DNA of 64,000 bases from Bryoerythrophyllum caledonicum (lineage: Eukaryota > Streptophyta > Bryopsida > Pottiales > Pottiaceae), in the NCBI GenBank assembly GCA_963971425.1, contig OZ020524.1:6868417-6932416 (forward strand). Direction: 5' to 3'. The first letter of the stretch is position 1. Every line of letters starts with the position of its first letter. Positions 21,795 to 32,879 of this stretch are shown here, in pieces. The position numbers and the translations under genes were made by a program. The notes beneath the pieces are model-generated. The model had not been told where the DNA came from and ran no database searches. It saw nothing but the letters and a program-made list of their open reading frames with translations.

Positions 21795-23950
21795 TGTCGG
21801 GTAGAGAGGAGCGCGCTTTGAGGATACGCGAGGTAACTGACTGCGACTTTTATAGTCTGCTACGGAGTTCTTGTAATATCTTGTAATCTTCAATCTTCAG
21901 TCTTCAAACTCCTCCCCGTTGGCCTATCATGTGGTGGCTCTAAAGAGTTAAGGATAAGGGTGGGTGATAAGAAACCACGGCCTCGGATGGCCAAACCACG
22001 GCCTCGGATGGCCTCGAACGGCCAAACCACGAGCTGACCGTCCGAAAGATTGGCTCCTGAATTTCAAACCCACGGTGACCAGAAATCGTGCCTCACCGGT
22101 GGGAACAACATAAAAGATCAACCATGTGGGTAATCAACCCCACTTTGCCGCCACAAACATAAAAAAATGGGGCTAGTAGTTAATTATCACATAATCTGCA
22201 ATAGTGTTTACGATGCAAAAAATGAAAAATAACAAAAGACAACGAGCCTCTAAAACCGGCTGGGAATAACAAAGCCACAAGCTACAACACACGAGTCTTA
22301 AATCTTCATACTTCAAGTCTTCAAGTCTTCAAAGTCTTCAAGAATTGAGAAGAAACTCAACTTCACACTCATCCTAACCACATTCTACACGAAATAAGAA
22401 GGCAACAGACCCTCTTTTGTTCTCAACTCATAAAATTTGCAATTTTTCTCCAAATTGACAAGTTGATAGCTTTCTGAAAAGCTAACAAAATTTCCTATCT
22501 TTTCTTAAAGATTGCACTTCAAAAAAATTCTTCAAGAAATACTGAAAACACTACGAAGTTACGGATTTCAAAAGAAAGAGGCAACAAACCTATCTCTAAT
22601 CAAGAATCCATAACTTTTTCTACACAACTCCAATTAACTTCAATAATAAGTTTTTGGAAAGCTAAAAAATATATCTACAAATTTTAAAATTTTCAAACAG
22701 AAATGCAAAAACTACAAAATTTGGTGGTCGCCCGAATCTCTGCTCCTCTTCGTTGGGTGGCAGCAGACCCTCCTCCACTCAGACGCTTGTAACTTTTTGT
22801 TCACAACTCTAAATTAAGAAAAATAATCTCTATGAAAGCGCATCTTAAAAAGAAAAAAACCCTCAAAATTTCATTTCAAAATATTTCTTACAACCAGAGT
22901 TATGGCTGATCAAATTTACGGCTCTCTACACTCACTCCCAAAACTACACTCCCTTTTTCCCTCAAAAATCCGACTAAGAGGAAGAGAAAAGATGCCTACC
23001 TACCCTCTAGACCCTCTAAGGTGGATGAGATCAGCCCATGTGCATCTCACATGGGCCTCAAAACACCGGTTGGCCCAAGGAAAACTCCAAAAGATAAGTA
23101 TCTATTTATCTTTTAAGGTCAAAAAACCTCTGGAGTTCTAATTAGGAGGTAAACTATCCTCTATCTATCATCTTTTAATTTGTAACATTCAAATGGAACA
23201 CAAAATATTTATATTCAGTACAAAACTTTAATCAAAATCAAGTAGAGGTAAAAACTAATGTCAAAGAAGAGTACTACTCGATCTACAAGAACTTGAAGAT
23301 GCGCTTGATAGTAATTGCAATGTAATCTGCACTTTGAGTCTTTGTCAAAGGATTTACTGGCCATTGTAACCAATGATGGTGGTCAGCGCTTACCTCGATT
23401 GGCCTAGGTATGCAAAAATAATGGTCTTCGTTCAGGCCCTCAAAACTTCCTTCAAATGTCATTTCATGGCTGCCGGGTTCAACACATCGAATTTAAAGTA
23501 AGATTACTAAAACACAAGCGCCGCTTTGGAGATTATCATGCCAACGCCGCTCAACACGAGGCTGTTTCAGCGAACGAGAAGATCCAGCTTTATCTTGTGG
23601 GTGGAATGACAATAGTGAAGGAAACCGCCAGCTGAGATGATTGAATTGGCAACTGAGACAAGGAAAGCTCTAATTATACCTCCGGTTCAGACTCTAGATC
23701 TTATGACTCTATAAAAATCCTCCAGTTTAAACTTCAAATCCAAACACAAATTCAAAAAACATAAAGGAATACTTCAAATTGGTGAATATTGTTTACGGCT
23801 TTTGCCTTTTAAACAATTCCATGACCAATAAGCGTTACCTTGAAGCTACTGGAAGCGTCACCAATAAGTTTTGTCCTACTAATCAAAGACCTTTCCAAAA
23901 TGTAAACAAGTATATGTTTTACACACTATTGATATTTTCATCAAAACAAC
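21795..23950. mobile_element. Unclassified 2.1-kb insertion in gag
   Basis: It splits gag between KFDGTC and FRGFVNQIQ. It holds tandem copies of AACCACGGCCTCGGATGGCC (about 21976-22028), a CTTCAAG-rich tract (22306-22350) and no recognisable coding domain. A 3-bp GCT is shared at both edges, too short to prove a target duplication. It may be several insertions. Confidence 0.4.
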
Positions 23951-24625
23951 GCTATAAGTTTTGAGGATTTGTCAATCAAATTCAATCATTGATAACTGCC
24001 TTATAATTGGAGCGCTATTCAATAGAGGAATCACGGGTTGGATTGATTGAAACGTTTCTTTATCATGGTTTGCTCCTTTGTTCTAGAAGAGGTCACTAAC
24101 TTTAAACAACTTTGAAACCTTCTTAGAAGCGTTTGCAGAAGCATTTGGAGAAAATAACAAGGCTCGTCGGATAACGACAAGGAACACGTTTTGCAATATA
24201 TGTGCATCGGATTTTTGATAGCTTGCGTGCACCATCAATCAAGATGAAAAAGCTTTGTTGATCTAGTTCTATTGGAGATTGAGGAACCATGAAAATGATT
24301 TGTTATTGTCTCTTCCCGACCTTCGAACGCTCAATGAAGCCATTAGTCAAGCCGTGAAGTACAATAATCGACTATTTTAACGTCGCCAAGATCAATGCTC
24401 AAGGACTCCATTGAGACAAAATGCGACCAATTACACTCCAACTATGTTGGCAGGCAGTTCAAAATTCAAATTTGCATTCAGATGTAGAATACATGCAAAT
24501 TGATGTGGTTCATTTTAAGCCTCTTATCCTAGACAAAAAGAATCCTTGTATGGAGGAAGGGCTATGCTTATATTGTTGTGAAGAAGGCGACAAGGTTGGC
24601 AATTGTCCAAAGAAACCAAGTTGAC
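23951..24625 (+). pseudogene. Gypsy gag core and zinc knuckle
   Basis: Across frames the capsid-type signature can be followed (FRGFVNQIQ, WFAPLF, FETFLEAFAEAFGENN). A CCHC-like knuckle CLYCCEEGDKVGNC lies at about 24567-24610, with Asp in the usual His position. There are many stops. Confidence 0.6.
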
Positions 24626-24779
24626 GCACCATAAAGACCCGAGGAGCAATTAATCAAGAAAAAAAAGGTGCCTAACCACAATGGAACCGTGCTACTAGAC
24701 AATCCAATACTGCAACAACATTTAAGTTCTCTGCTTTCCGCTCAATTGGCTCGTTTTACAATTCCCTTAACTTTGGCCC

Positions 24780-25550
24780 CTCAAAAACTCAAATCAAGTG
24801 TTTAATTGCATTCTAAAAAATTTGCTTGTTTCCTAGATGAAGAATTTTTCAAGCTTCACAAGTTTCCTTTAGTTCAAAAATCCAAATCTATTTTAGGTAA
24901 GCCCCCCTAAAACCAACAAGTTAAGAAATGTGCATGTATGGAGAGAGGAGCAATTATACTATAATTTTTCTGTGATAGCAAATAGAATTACAATTCCAAT
25001 TCAAGTGGTTTCATAATTTTTCGATGAAAACTGAATTAGTTATGAATTTTCAAACTGTGCAGCCATGTTTAGTGGATGGCCAGCAGTAGGTACCCTCCAT
25101 AACCAACGACCAAAAGTAAGGGTCTTGACTGATAGCAAACCTCCATTTGGAACTCAATAGGTGGTAATGGGATAGAAGAGGGTTGGATACACCCCAATTC
25201 TATAGGCGTTGGCTATGGATTTTTGTTGGTAATGACGAGGTTTACCTAATATAGAAGTGATAGATGGGCAACTTTTATCCTCTAGTAGTATCATCCATGA
25301 AACAATGCCTTTAGAGGTGACATTTGAAGATTATAGTAGTCATATAATCTTCAACATTATAAATACTCTATCAAATCCTACTATTCTTGGTTCATCCTAG
25401 TTAGAAAAGCACAATCCAACCATAGATTGGAAGTTGCAAAGGATGGCATTTTTCATATATAGTCCCAAAGGTAAACCTATTCGAAACCGATTTGAAAACT
25501 GCGAATCAATAAACCCTTATTTATTGAAGCAAGAGCATTTGTAAGATTGT
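24780..25550 (+). pseudogene. Gypsy protease region, split by a MITE
   Basis: The left half (24790-24892) reads CFLDEEFFKLHKFPLVQKSK; the right half (25250-25550) reads IDGQLLSSS, PLEVTFED, NPTILGS and LEKHNPTIDW. Both are characteristic of plant gypsy aspartic protease domains. The catalytic D-S/T-G is no longer legible. The MITE at 24893-25249 separates the halves. Confidence 0.6.
24893..25249 (-). mobile_element. MITE with TTAGGTAA ends, copy 1
   Basis: The ends are TTAGGTAAGCCCCCC and, on the other strand, TTAGGTAAACCTCG. They are followed inside by AAACCAACAAG / TTACCAACAAA. It lies exactly between two halves of the gypsy protease, which proves it is an insertion. Related copies in the opposite orientation are at 50988-51357 and 52156-52490. 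Confidence 0.7.
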
Positions 25551-25554
25551 TTAA

Positions 25555-26484
25555 CTCCTAAAGGACCACGACCACTTTCGCTCTAACACCAGTCCAAAAC
25601 TGCCACTACCAAAAAGAGACATGAAAATCACATTTTAAAGTGAATTTCGGATTTACAACTGTAAGATCTTAAAATATACTTCTATATAAACATGCTGTTA
25701 AATTTTTGTTGCAATCCACTGCACGGATTGATAGATTTTAATGTTTAAAGTAAAAACAATGGTTCATTTTCTTCCCTGCGTTGAGTAGATCAGCAGACTC
25801 TTTGACTTCACTTTGTATCAAATTTTTGCATTGTACAAGGTCTAAATTTTTTACCATTGTCTTAAGCATGATGTTATTTCCCAACACACCAATTTTTAGA
25901 GGTAAAAAAGGGGTGTAGCATATTCAAAACAAGTGTGCAAGGAGTGGAGGTTCAAAAATTGCCATTTCACGTTTTATTTTTTTGTGAACTACGTATGTAT
26001 TTGAATGATAATCCAAACAGTCAATGAAAATTTTTTCACCACATATTGTTGTTGAAAAAATAAAAAGTGAAAAATATGAAGATCTCTAGGTTTTATGTAG
26101 AAAAGATGAAGTTTTTTTCCCCTGTTGCCTGACAATGTGTGAAAATGTTTGACTTGGAATAAAATGCCTTTTTACACTAAAGACAAGATTTTTTTTTGAA
26201 AATTTCCAAAAAAAGGAAATATTCTTTATATGTGTGAAAAATCTCAATGTCAATAGAAATTTTTGTCAAAATTTTTGGAGGTGCCCGGTGTCCCCACTTT
26301 TGGCTTTAAGTGGTACTAACTTTCAAACCACAAATCCAAAAAATAAAATAAAAATTTGTCCACGAAGCTCTTATTAGAGGCAATCTAGAACAAAAAAATT
26401 CAGAGAAAATGGATTTTTTTACAAATTTTAGGAACCTGCCCAAAATCAAAAATCTCCCCGAAGGAGACTCTGGTCCTTTAGGGG
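25555..26484 (+). mobile_element. TTAA-flanked non-autonomous DNA transposon, copy 1
   Basis: It begins CTCCTAAAGGACC and ends GGTCCTTTAGGGG and is flanked on both sides by TTAA (25551-25554 and 26485-26488). The whole body aligns with 38529-39453 in the same orientation. It has no coding capacity. It interrupts the gypsy element between protease and reverse transcriptase. TTAA targets with CCC...GGG ends are typical of piggyBac, but PIF/Harbinger (TTA target) remains possible. Confidence 0.7.
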
Positions 26485-26509
26485 TTAAGGAAAACATACA
26501 ATTTGTCAT

Positions 26510-28146
26510 CTATGCGACTACAACTAGCAAAGAAAAGAATTCAACAATAGTATCCTGGAGCAAAATAAGAATTTTAAAGATGTATTCTTGAAGAAGAATG
26601 CCGACATACTAGTGGAATATTGATCATACAATTGTGCCATAGATTTGGAAAAATGAGCACAACCACCTTCTAGGCCCATCTTCTATCTTTTGCATACAAA
26701 GTTGGCAGAACTACGGAAATACATTGACAAGAATCTAGCCAAGAACTTCATTCGCCATCCAAAGTCACCAACTAGAACTTCCATCTTGTTTGGAAAGAAA
26801 CTGCAATTGTGGGTGGACTATCAAGGTCTGAATAAGGTGACAAAGAAAAATCGCTATTTGTTGCTTTCAATCTCTAGTCTTCTAGAACAACTTGGACGTG
26901 CAAAGGTCATACAAAGATTTACCCACCGGGAGATTACAACCTCGTGTGAATCAAGGAAGGAAACGAATGGAAGACAGAAATTTTGTACAGTATATGGCCG
27001 TTTTTAGTACAAGGTCATACCCGTTGGTCTTATCAATGCTCTAACAACCTTTAGCACATGATGAATGACATCTTCCGAGAGCACCTTGATAACTTCATTG
27101 TCATCTATTTAGATGATATTTTAATATTTTCCAAGAACAAAAAGAGTATGAGAAGCACGTTCATTTGATCCTTGAAAGTTACGCGAGCAAAGACTCTACG
27201 CCAAGGTTAAGAAGTGTGCATTTCGCCAATCTGAGATGGAATTTTTGAATTCATTGCGACTACAAAGGGCTTGAAGATGGACTACCAAAAGATGGAAGCA
27301 ATTGTGTCCTAGGAAGTTCTGAAGACGGTTAGAGTTGTACAATTTTTTCTTGGTTTTCCTAAGTTCTATCCGATCTTCATTAAGAATAATTCTCAAGTGG
27401 CTATTTTTCTTAGTTGGTTGACATGCAAAGACAAGCTCAATTGGGGGCTTCTAGTGGAGAAAACATTTTAAGATTTAAGACGACATTTACTACGGTTCCA
27501 ATCTTGGTACATCCGGATTTTACAAAGACATTCTATTTGGAAACTGATGCTTCAAATTTTGCTCTGGAAGCTATACTTTTGTAAATAGGCGAAAACAAGA
27601 AGCCCCATCCAGATGCGTTTTACTCTTGGATGTATCCTGCTGCCAAGATCAGATATGACATCTACAATAAGGAACTTCTTGTTATTGTGGATTCTTTCCA
27701 AGAGTGTTGGCACTTCCTTGAAGGCGCAATGCATCCAGTGACTCTAAACATAAATCACAAGAACTTAAGTACTTCATGTCGTCTTGGGTTTTGAATTGCC
27801 ATCAAGCTCGATAGAATATGTTGCTATCGGATTTGATTTTGTTATTACTTATTGACCAAGGAAGCAACAAACGCTATCCAATGCATTATTGAGGAAATTG
27901 TATCTTGCGCCCAAGGTAGAAGAAGCAACGTTTGATCAACAGAATATAATTTTGTTGAAGCGACAACTATTCTGCCTTTGTCCTACTGTTGTACCAACAC
28001 CCATTGATGTTGACTTCCTCAATCAAATGCGGATCGCAACCATTGAGGATTTGGTAGCCCTTGATATTAAGCATTGTCTCAACAATGAAGATGACAAATT
28101 CAAGGTGGAGGGAGATCTTTTATACTTTGAAGAATGGTTGTGGAGT
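26510..28146 (+). pseudogene. Gypsy reverse transcriptase and RNase H remnant
   Basis: Recognisable pieces in order are LAELRKYIDKNLAKNFIRHP and WVDYQGLNKVTKKNRY (fingers), FIVIYLDDILIFSK with the YLDD catalytic motif (about 27098-27135), FYLETDASNFALEA (RNase H), then KLYLAPK and LLYFEEWLW leading into the integrase N-terminal zinc region. Several frameshifts and stops occur. The sequence stops at the Tc1/mariner insertion. Confidence 0.7.
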
Positions 28147-28147
28147 A

Positions 28148-29740
28148 AGTGACAAAATCGATCAAACATTGGGTAATCACAACTTCAATTGTCATTAATT
28201 GCAAATTGACATGTGGCATGCTTTAGTTCAAAAGCTAATCATATTCTATTTCAAGCTGAGATTCTTTAAGTTGGTACAGATGGAAATGCATTTGTGTGGA
28301 TAGATGGATGATTGCTTGTCATCTCTCTCATTTGATCACTTTTGACAACCCATAAAATGCAAACACTTATGAATTGATGTGCACAAATTTGTGAGAGATC
28401 TTCCACTCGCACTTGTAGAACTTTGATTTCTCTCCTCTAATACTTGTGTGCACAGTTATTGCTACTGTATAGACCTTCTTCTTTAGTGTTTCAAGATGCC
28501 CAAAGCATTATCTCGACAAATTCAAGTTAACGTAGTTTCGATGCTCTGGAGAGGATATTTACACAAGGAGATAGAAAATACTTTGCATGTGAGTGTGGGA
28601 AGTGTCCATAATCTTTGTCAGGTGCATGTTTCCAATGTAGACCGCTTGCATGGAGGTAGACCTCAAAAGTTGAATAGAGAACATGAACAAAGGTGTGTTT
28701 TAGAAATGGTGAGGGGAAGAACGGATACTTGCGCAAATGTAGCAAGGTTTGTGCAAAAAGTATTGAAAATGAGAGTGAGCTCTCATACAATCAAGCATGC
28801 ACTTCATAGAGCTGGTTTACGTTCCCTAACAAAGGTAAAAAAACCACATCTTTCTTCCAAAAATGTGAAGGCACATTTAGAGTTTGCCAGAGTCCACGAA
28901 CACTAGACCGTAGAGGATTGTAGCCAAGTGATCTTCTCAGACGAGAGTAAAATCATCTGCTTCAATTCAAACGGAAGGGTTTGGTATTGGACACGAGAAA
29001 CAATGCCGCTTTTGGTACGAACTATAAATCAAACAGTAAAATATGGAGGTAGGGGGATTGTAGTTTGGAGGTATATGTGCATGCATGGACCTGGATTGAT
29101 ATGCAAAGTAGAGGGGTGCATTAATCAAATTTGTTATTGTGACATTCTAGGGAAAATGTCTACAGGGTAATTTCCAAGTTCGACTTAGATCCTTTTTGTG
29201 TCATGTTCCAATAAAACAATGCTCACATGCACACAACGAAGATGCTTCAAGAATGGTTCTCACAACAACCTTTTACTCTTCTACCTTCGCCTACTCAATT
29301 GCCTGATTTGAATCCCATCGAACACAATTGGTCAATTCTCAAACAGAGATTGAATCAATATGAAAGACCTACAACTAGATTAATAGAATTGTGGGATTGT
29401 GTGGTAGAAGTTTTCCACTCTACTACTCTAGATGATTGTAGGAGGCTTGTAGAAAGTATGCCACATAGAATTACAATTGTGAAAGGAGCAAAAGGGAGGT
29501 GGACAAAGTATTGAGAAATCATCTTTCATGGGTTGGCAAAACTGATCAAATGCCTAGTGGACTTTGGGTTTTTCTCAGTCTTTCTACAACTCTAATTTAA
29601 AGGCGTTTTTCCTCTAACATGTACTATATATTGCATAATATGTTTATAAAATTACCAATTTCAATTTCATGTGTTTTTTTTTGTCCAGAATGGAATAGAT
29701 GAAGTGTTTGCAAATGTTTGATCGGTTTTGACAGTCACTT
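28148..29740 (+). mobile_element. Tc1/mariner (DD34E) transposon, complete ends
   Basis: It is flanked by TA (28146-28147 and 29741-29742). The left end reads AGTGAC then AAAATCGATCAAACATT; the complement of the right end reads AAGTGACTGTC then AAAACCGATCAAACATT. The left copy lacks four bases (TGTC). It encloses one transposase gene and is inserted in the gypsy element between RNase H and integrase. Confidence 0.8.
28496..29514 (+). pseudogene. Tc1-family transposase, broken
   Basis: The N-terminal helix-turn-helix part (RQIQVNVVSMLWRGYLHKEI, then GGRPQKLNREHEQR) and the linker HTIKHALHRAGLRS are present. The first catalytic Asp is in VIFSDESK and the last acid in LPDLNPIEHNW. The second Asp site reads FQ-stop-NN: the Gln codon is TAA and the Asp is Asn (about 29208-29220). 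There are 34 residues between the second and third sites, as in DD34E families. A TAG at 28904-28906 splits the ORF, and the frame changes between 29170 and 29227. It is inactive. Confidence 0.8.
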
Positions 29741-29742
29741 TA

Positions 29743-30680
29743 TATCCTAGTAGGACCAACACGGCTTAGTGTTATTTAATCTCTCCACAACTTTCCAGCA
29801 AGGGGTCATTTTGGATACAACAAGATTTCAGAATTTTTTTTCCGAGATTTTTGGTGGCCCAAAATGTAGAAGGATTTGAAGAATTTTGTTCTCTCATTTG
29901 ACAACATCTTTGTTGTGGTGGATCGATTTACAAAGATGGCGCACTGTAATCCTTGCAAGAAGTTATCATGATGCAAAGATACATGAAGGCTTTTTCTTGA
30001 TAATGTGTATTGATATCATGGTCTATTAGACGATATCGTATCTGATTGGAGAACCCAACTTGTATCAAAGTTTTGAAGATCTTCTTTTGAGATATTGAAG
30101 GTGGATATTGATCTCTCTTCAGCTTTCCATCCTCAAACCTATAGCAAAAGAAAACAGGTTATTCAAGTTCCTATAGCAGTAATTACAATGCAGCATAAAC
30201 TATCAGCAAGTTGATTGGACAACATATCTACCGCTAGCAGAGTTTGCATATAATAATACTCTTCATGCTTTAGCTCAATAAACGCCATCTTATTCCAACT
30301 ATAGATATCACCTTAACCTCAATCTTTTAAGTTTGCTAGCCAATATTGAATTTGCCAGCCAGTTTTGCAGAACAACTATTGTAGCTTTAAAGTGCTTTCA
30401 AGCTTCAACTGCAAACCGCCCAAGAGTCTGAAAAGAATTTTTTTTGATAAAATTTGGAATCAAATACCTGCTTTTCAAATTGGAGATAAAATTTGGCTTT
30501 TTGGACGAAATAGCAAGACCAAGGAGCCATGTGATAAGTTTGACTACTGGAAATTGGAACCATTTGTCATCCAAAAGCAAATCAATATAGTGGCATACCA
30601 TCTTGAGTTACCAACTTCCGGAAGCAGTCACGCTTGGGGTATCCGCGAAGAACTTGAAAGTCATGTTCATTTCACCTGAA
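29743..30680 (+). pseudogene. Gypsy integrase remnant
   Basis: Pieces of the integrase core can be read across frames: LHNFPA and RGHFGY (zinc region), VVDRFTKMAHCNPC (first Asp), LDDIVSDWRTQLVSKF (second Asp), SSAFHPQT, LAEFAYNN. The C-terminal GDKIWLFGRNSKT and PCDKFDYWKLEPFVI are typical of plant Ty3/gypsy integrases. It ends near 30679. Confidence 0.7.
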
Positions 30681-30721
30681 AGTACTTGTGAATGATTTGA
30701 TCTCCATTCTTGGTTGAAATG

Positions 30722-30919
30722 ATTGAATGAAATCTTGGTACAAATTGAATGAAATCTTGGTACAAATTGAATGAAATCTTGGTACAAATTGAATGAAATC
30801 TTGGTACAAATTGAATGAAATCTTGGTACAAATTGAATGAAATCTTGGTACAAATTGAATGAAATCTTGGTACAAATTGAATGAAATTTTGGTACAAATT
30901 GAATGAAACTTTGGTACTA
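30722..30919. repeat. 22-bp minisatellite, about nine units
   Basis: Units start at 30722 and every 22 bp; the core is ATGAAATCTTGGTACAAATT. The first seven are identical, and the last two carry substitutions (AAATTTTGG, AAACTTTGG). As 22 is not a multiple of three and the unit has no minus-strand stop, all three minus frames stay open, which creates spurious ORFs. Confidence 0.95.
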
Positions 30920-31597
30920 GATGAAACTTAATTAGTTTAGATGAAGACATTAACTTTGTTTTAGCACGCTTTGTAATGATCTTGTTAGGAATAGATTTGG
31001 TGCATTCTCATTATATCCTAGGCATTAATACACAAGTGAGATAAAAATGGGTAGCAACTTTTAGAATAATGGGTTATTATCCCCTTTGTACTTAATATAT
31101 ATGAAATACAGTCTTTTAAACTATTTTAAACTCTATAGAAAAAAAATAAAAAAATTTAAGATTAGGAGGAAGGTGGAGGTAAATTAAGGACAAATCTTCT
31201 CCTACTCTTTTTCATTCCTTTTGCCAAAAAAACAGAAAAAGACAAAGTCATGCGATTACTTTCAAGGAATCAAAACAAATGTTAATCATGATTGAATTGT
31301 GATGTAGTAAGTTTCTTTTACTTTAACACAACAATTTTGGTGGCATGAACCAATTGTGTGGATAGTGAAATTGTACTACTATTTGTGACAATGGCTCATC
31401 CAAGATACTTCGTACATTTGAATTGTGCTAAAGACATTCCATTGGGGTACCCTTATCATGACGAGATCCTTCTGTGAACAGTGAACGTACATTGAGTCTT
31501 TCAAGATTCCCTTTTGAACTTATCGAGAGCCATCTACTCTTGGAAGAATTCAATGGCCGTTCGCCAACAACAACACGCATATTCCGGCAAAATCTTC
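30920..31597. other. AT-rich stretch, nothing recognised
   Basis: No ORF of note and no clear repeat is seen. Confidence 0.4.
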
Positions 31598-31842
31598 GGT
31601 TTAGAATTTAGGATTTTAGAGTTTTTAGAGTTTTTAGGGCTTTAGGGCTTTTAGGGTTTTTAGGGATTTTGGGGTTTTAGGGTTTTAGGGGGTTTTAGGG
31701 TTTTTAAGGGATTTTAGGATTTTAGGATTTAGGGTTTTTAGGGTTTTCAAGGTTTTTAGGGTTTTTAGGATTTTTAGGGGTTTTAGGGTATTTAGGGGTA
31801 TTTAGAGGTTTTAGAGTTTTTAGGGTTAGGGTTAGGGTTAGG
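31598..31842 (+). repeat. Degenerate interstitial telomere-like tract
   Basis: There are about 245 bp of TTTTAGGG, TTTAGGG and variants, ending in three clean GGTTAG units (about 31823-31841). Plant telomeres are TTTAGGG. A smaller tract is at about 3857-3890. Confidence 0.85.
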
Positions 31843-32585
31843 AAGCGGCGGACAGGCAGATTGTCGCCTATTATATAGGTAGATATAGGAATCAACCGAG
31901 AAGCTTGGAAACGCGCCGCAATGGCTACAAGAGTTTCATCAACTTTATCCTAATAAGCCTAAAGCTACGTAGTGATAAATTCTTATTAGTATGCACTTAT
32001 TGTTTCCAAAGATATTAGAATCATTAATCATGAGAAGGCATGAGCTTCTCTTGATACTCGTTGCTAGAGAGGGCGTAATGTTAGAGGCATTGTCTTTTAC
32101 TTCACTTTTACTTTCATACGAACAACATTTTAACATGGTTATCAACTAATTTTTTAGATATTAGCCATAAATTCTCACATTCATGCTTGATGTGGCTATC
32201 GCCAAACAAGAGGGGATTAGTGATGGGGTTTCTAACCGGGAACGGTCATCCTCCGGCCCGTACGCAGAGCATAATTTTCTTGTCAAATTACAAAGTGAGA
32301 TAAAAGATCATTTTTTCGTGGAGCAATTGGCAGAAGGGCACGGGCCGCATTATTATTTTCGGCTATATTTCTTCCATTTATGTTTTATGATATATACATT
32401 GGTCAAGTAGTCAATTTTGGATTAAGTGCACTTCGTGTCTCATCATCAAAACAACCGACTTCATTTTTATGAACATTACACAGAGTACATGTACCTTAGC
32501 CTTTAGGTTTATTGCGTGAAGTCACCGTCCAAAACAACCGACCTCATTTGCATTAACAAACTCTCATTCAATACATTTTATCATC
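31843..32585. other. Spacer, no recognised gene
   Basis: It has two short ORFs (31945-32145 minus, 32183-32410 plus) without recognisable features. Confidence 0.35.
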
Positions 32586-32589
32586 CAAA

Positions 32590-32870
32590 CGCATGGTGTA
32601 ATCATGTAGTGTGAAATATATGTTATTTCTTTATGATGTACTCAATATTCTTTGTATGTTAAAATCTATAGTATATTTGACATGGATTTGTGATGAATTT
32701 TATATCATCAAAGTTAATATAAAAATATTAAAGTCTATATCATGAAAAAGGATTATAAAAAGACAGTAACTCTTCAATAAATGCCTTCTAGCAAGAGAAA
32801 AAGACTACAAATCCTTATATACCCCAAAATAACCAATTGGTACAAGTTAGGTGAATTGGACATCTTCACA
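32590..32870 (-). repeat. Dispersed repeat, inverted partner of 20750-21005
   Basis: Its reverse complement aligns with 20750-21005 (shared AATATTGAGTACAT and AATAACATATATTTCACACT). Identity falls off toward the right edge. Confidence 0.6.
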
Positions 32871-32879
32871 TAATTATTT

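Larger units (their letters stand above)
21080..30680 (+). mobile_element. Decayed Ty3/gypsy retrotransposon with nested insertions
   Basis: Gag, protease, reverse transcriptase, RNase H and integrase remnants appear in the Ty3/gypsy order (integrase last), all on the plus strand and all full of stops and frameshifts. The coding sequence is interrupted by at least four later insertions: 21795 to about 23950 (unclassified), 24893-25249 (MITE), 25555-26484 (TTAA element) and 28148-29740 (Tc1/mariner). Sequence resembling a 5' LTR end and primer-binding site is near 21080-21440. I could not find a matching 3' LTR after 30680. Confidence 0.7.

Noticed and set aside
30722-30919. A CRISPR-like array
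   Set aside because: Units are directly adjacent with no variable spacers, and the genome is eukaryotic.
30608-30950. Three minus-strand ORFs with repeated Gln/Phe/Val motifs
   Set aside because: They are translations of the 22-bp minisatellite in its three frames.
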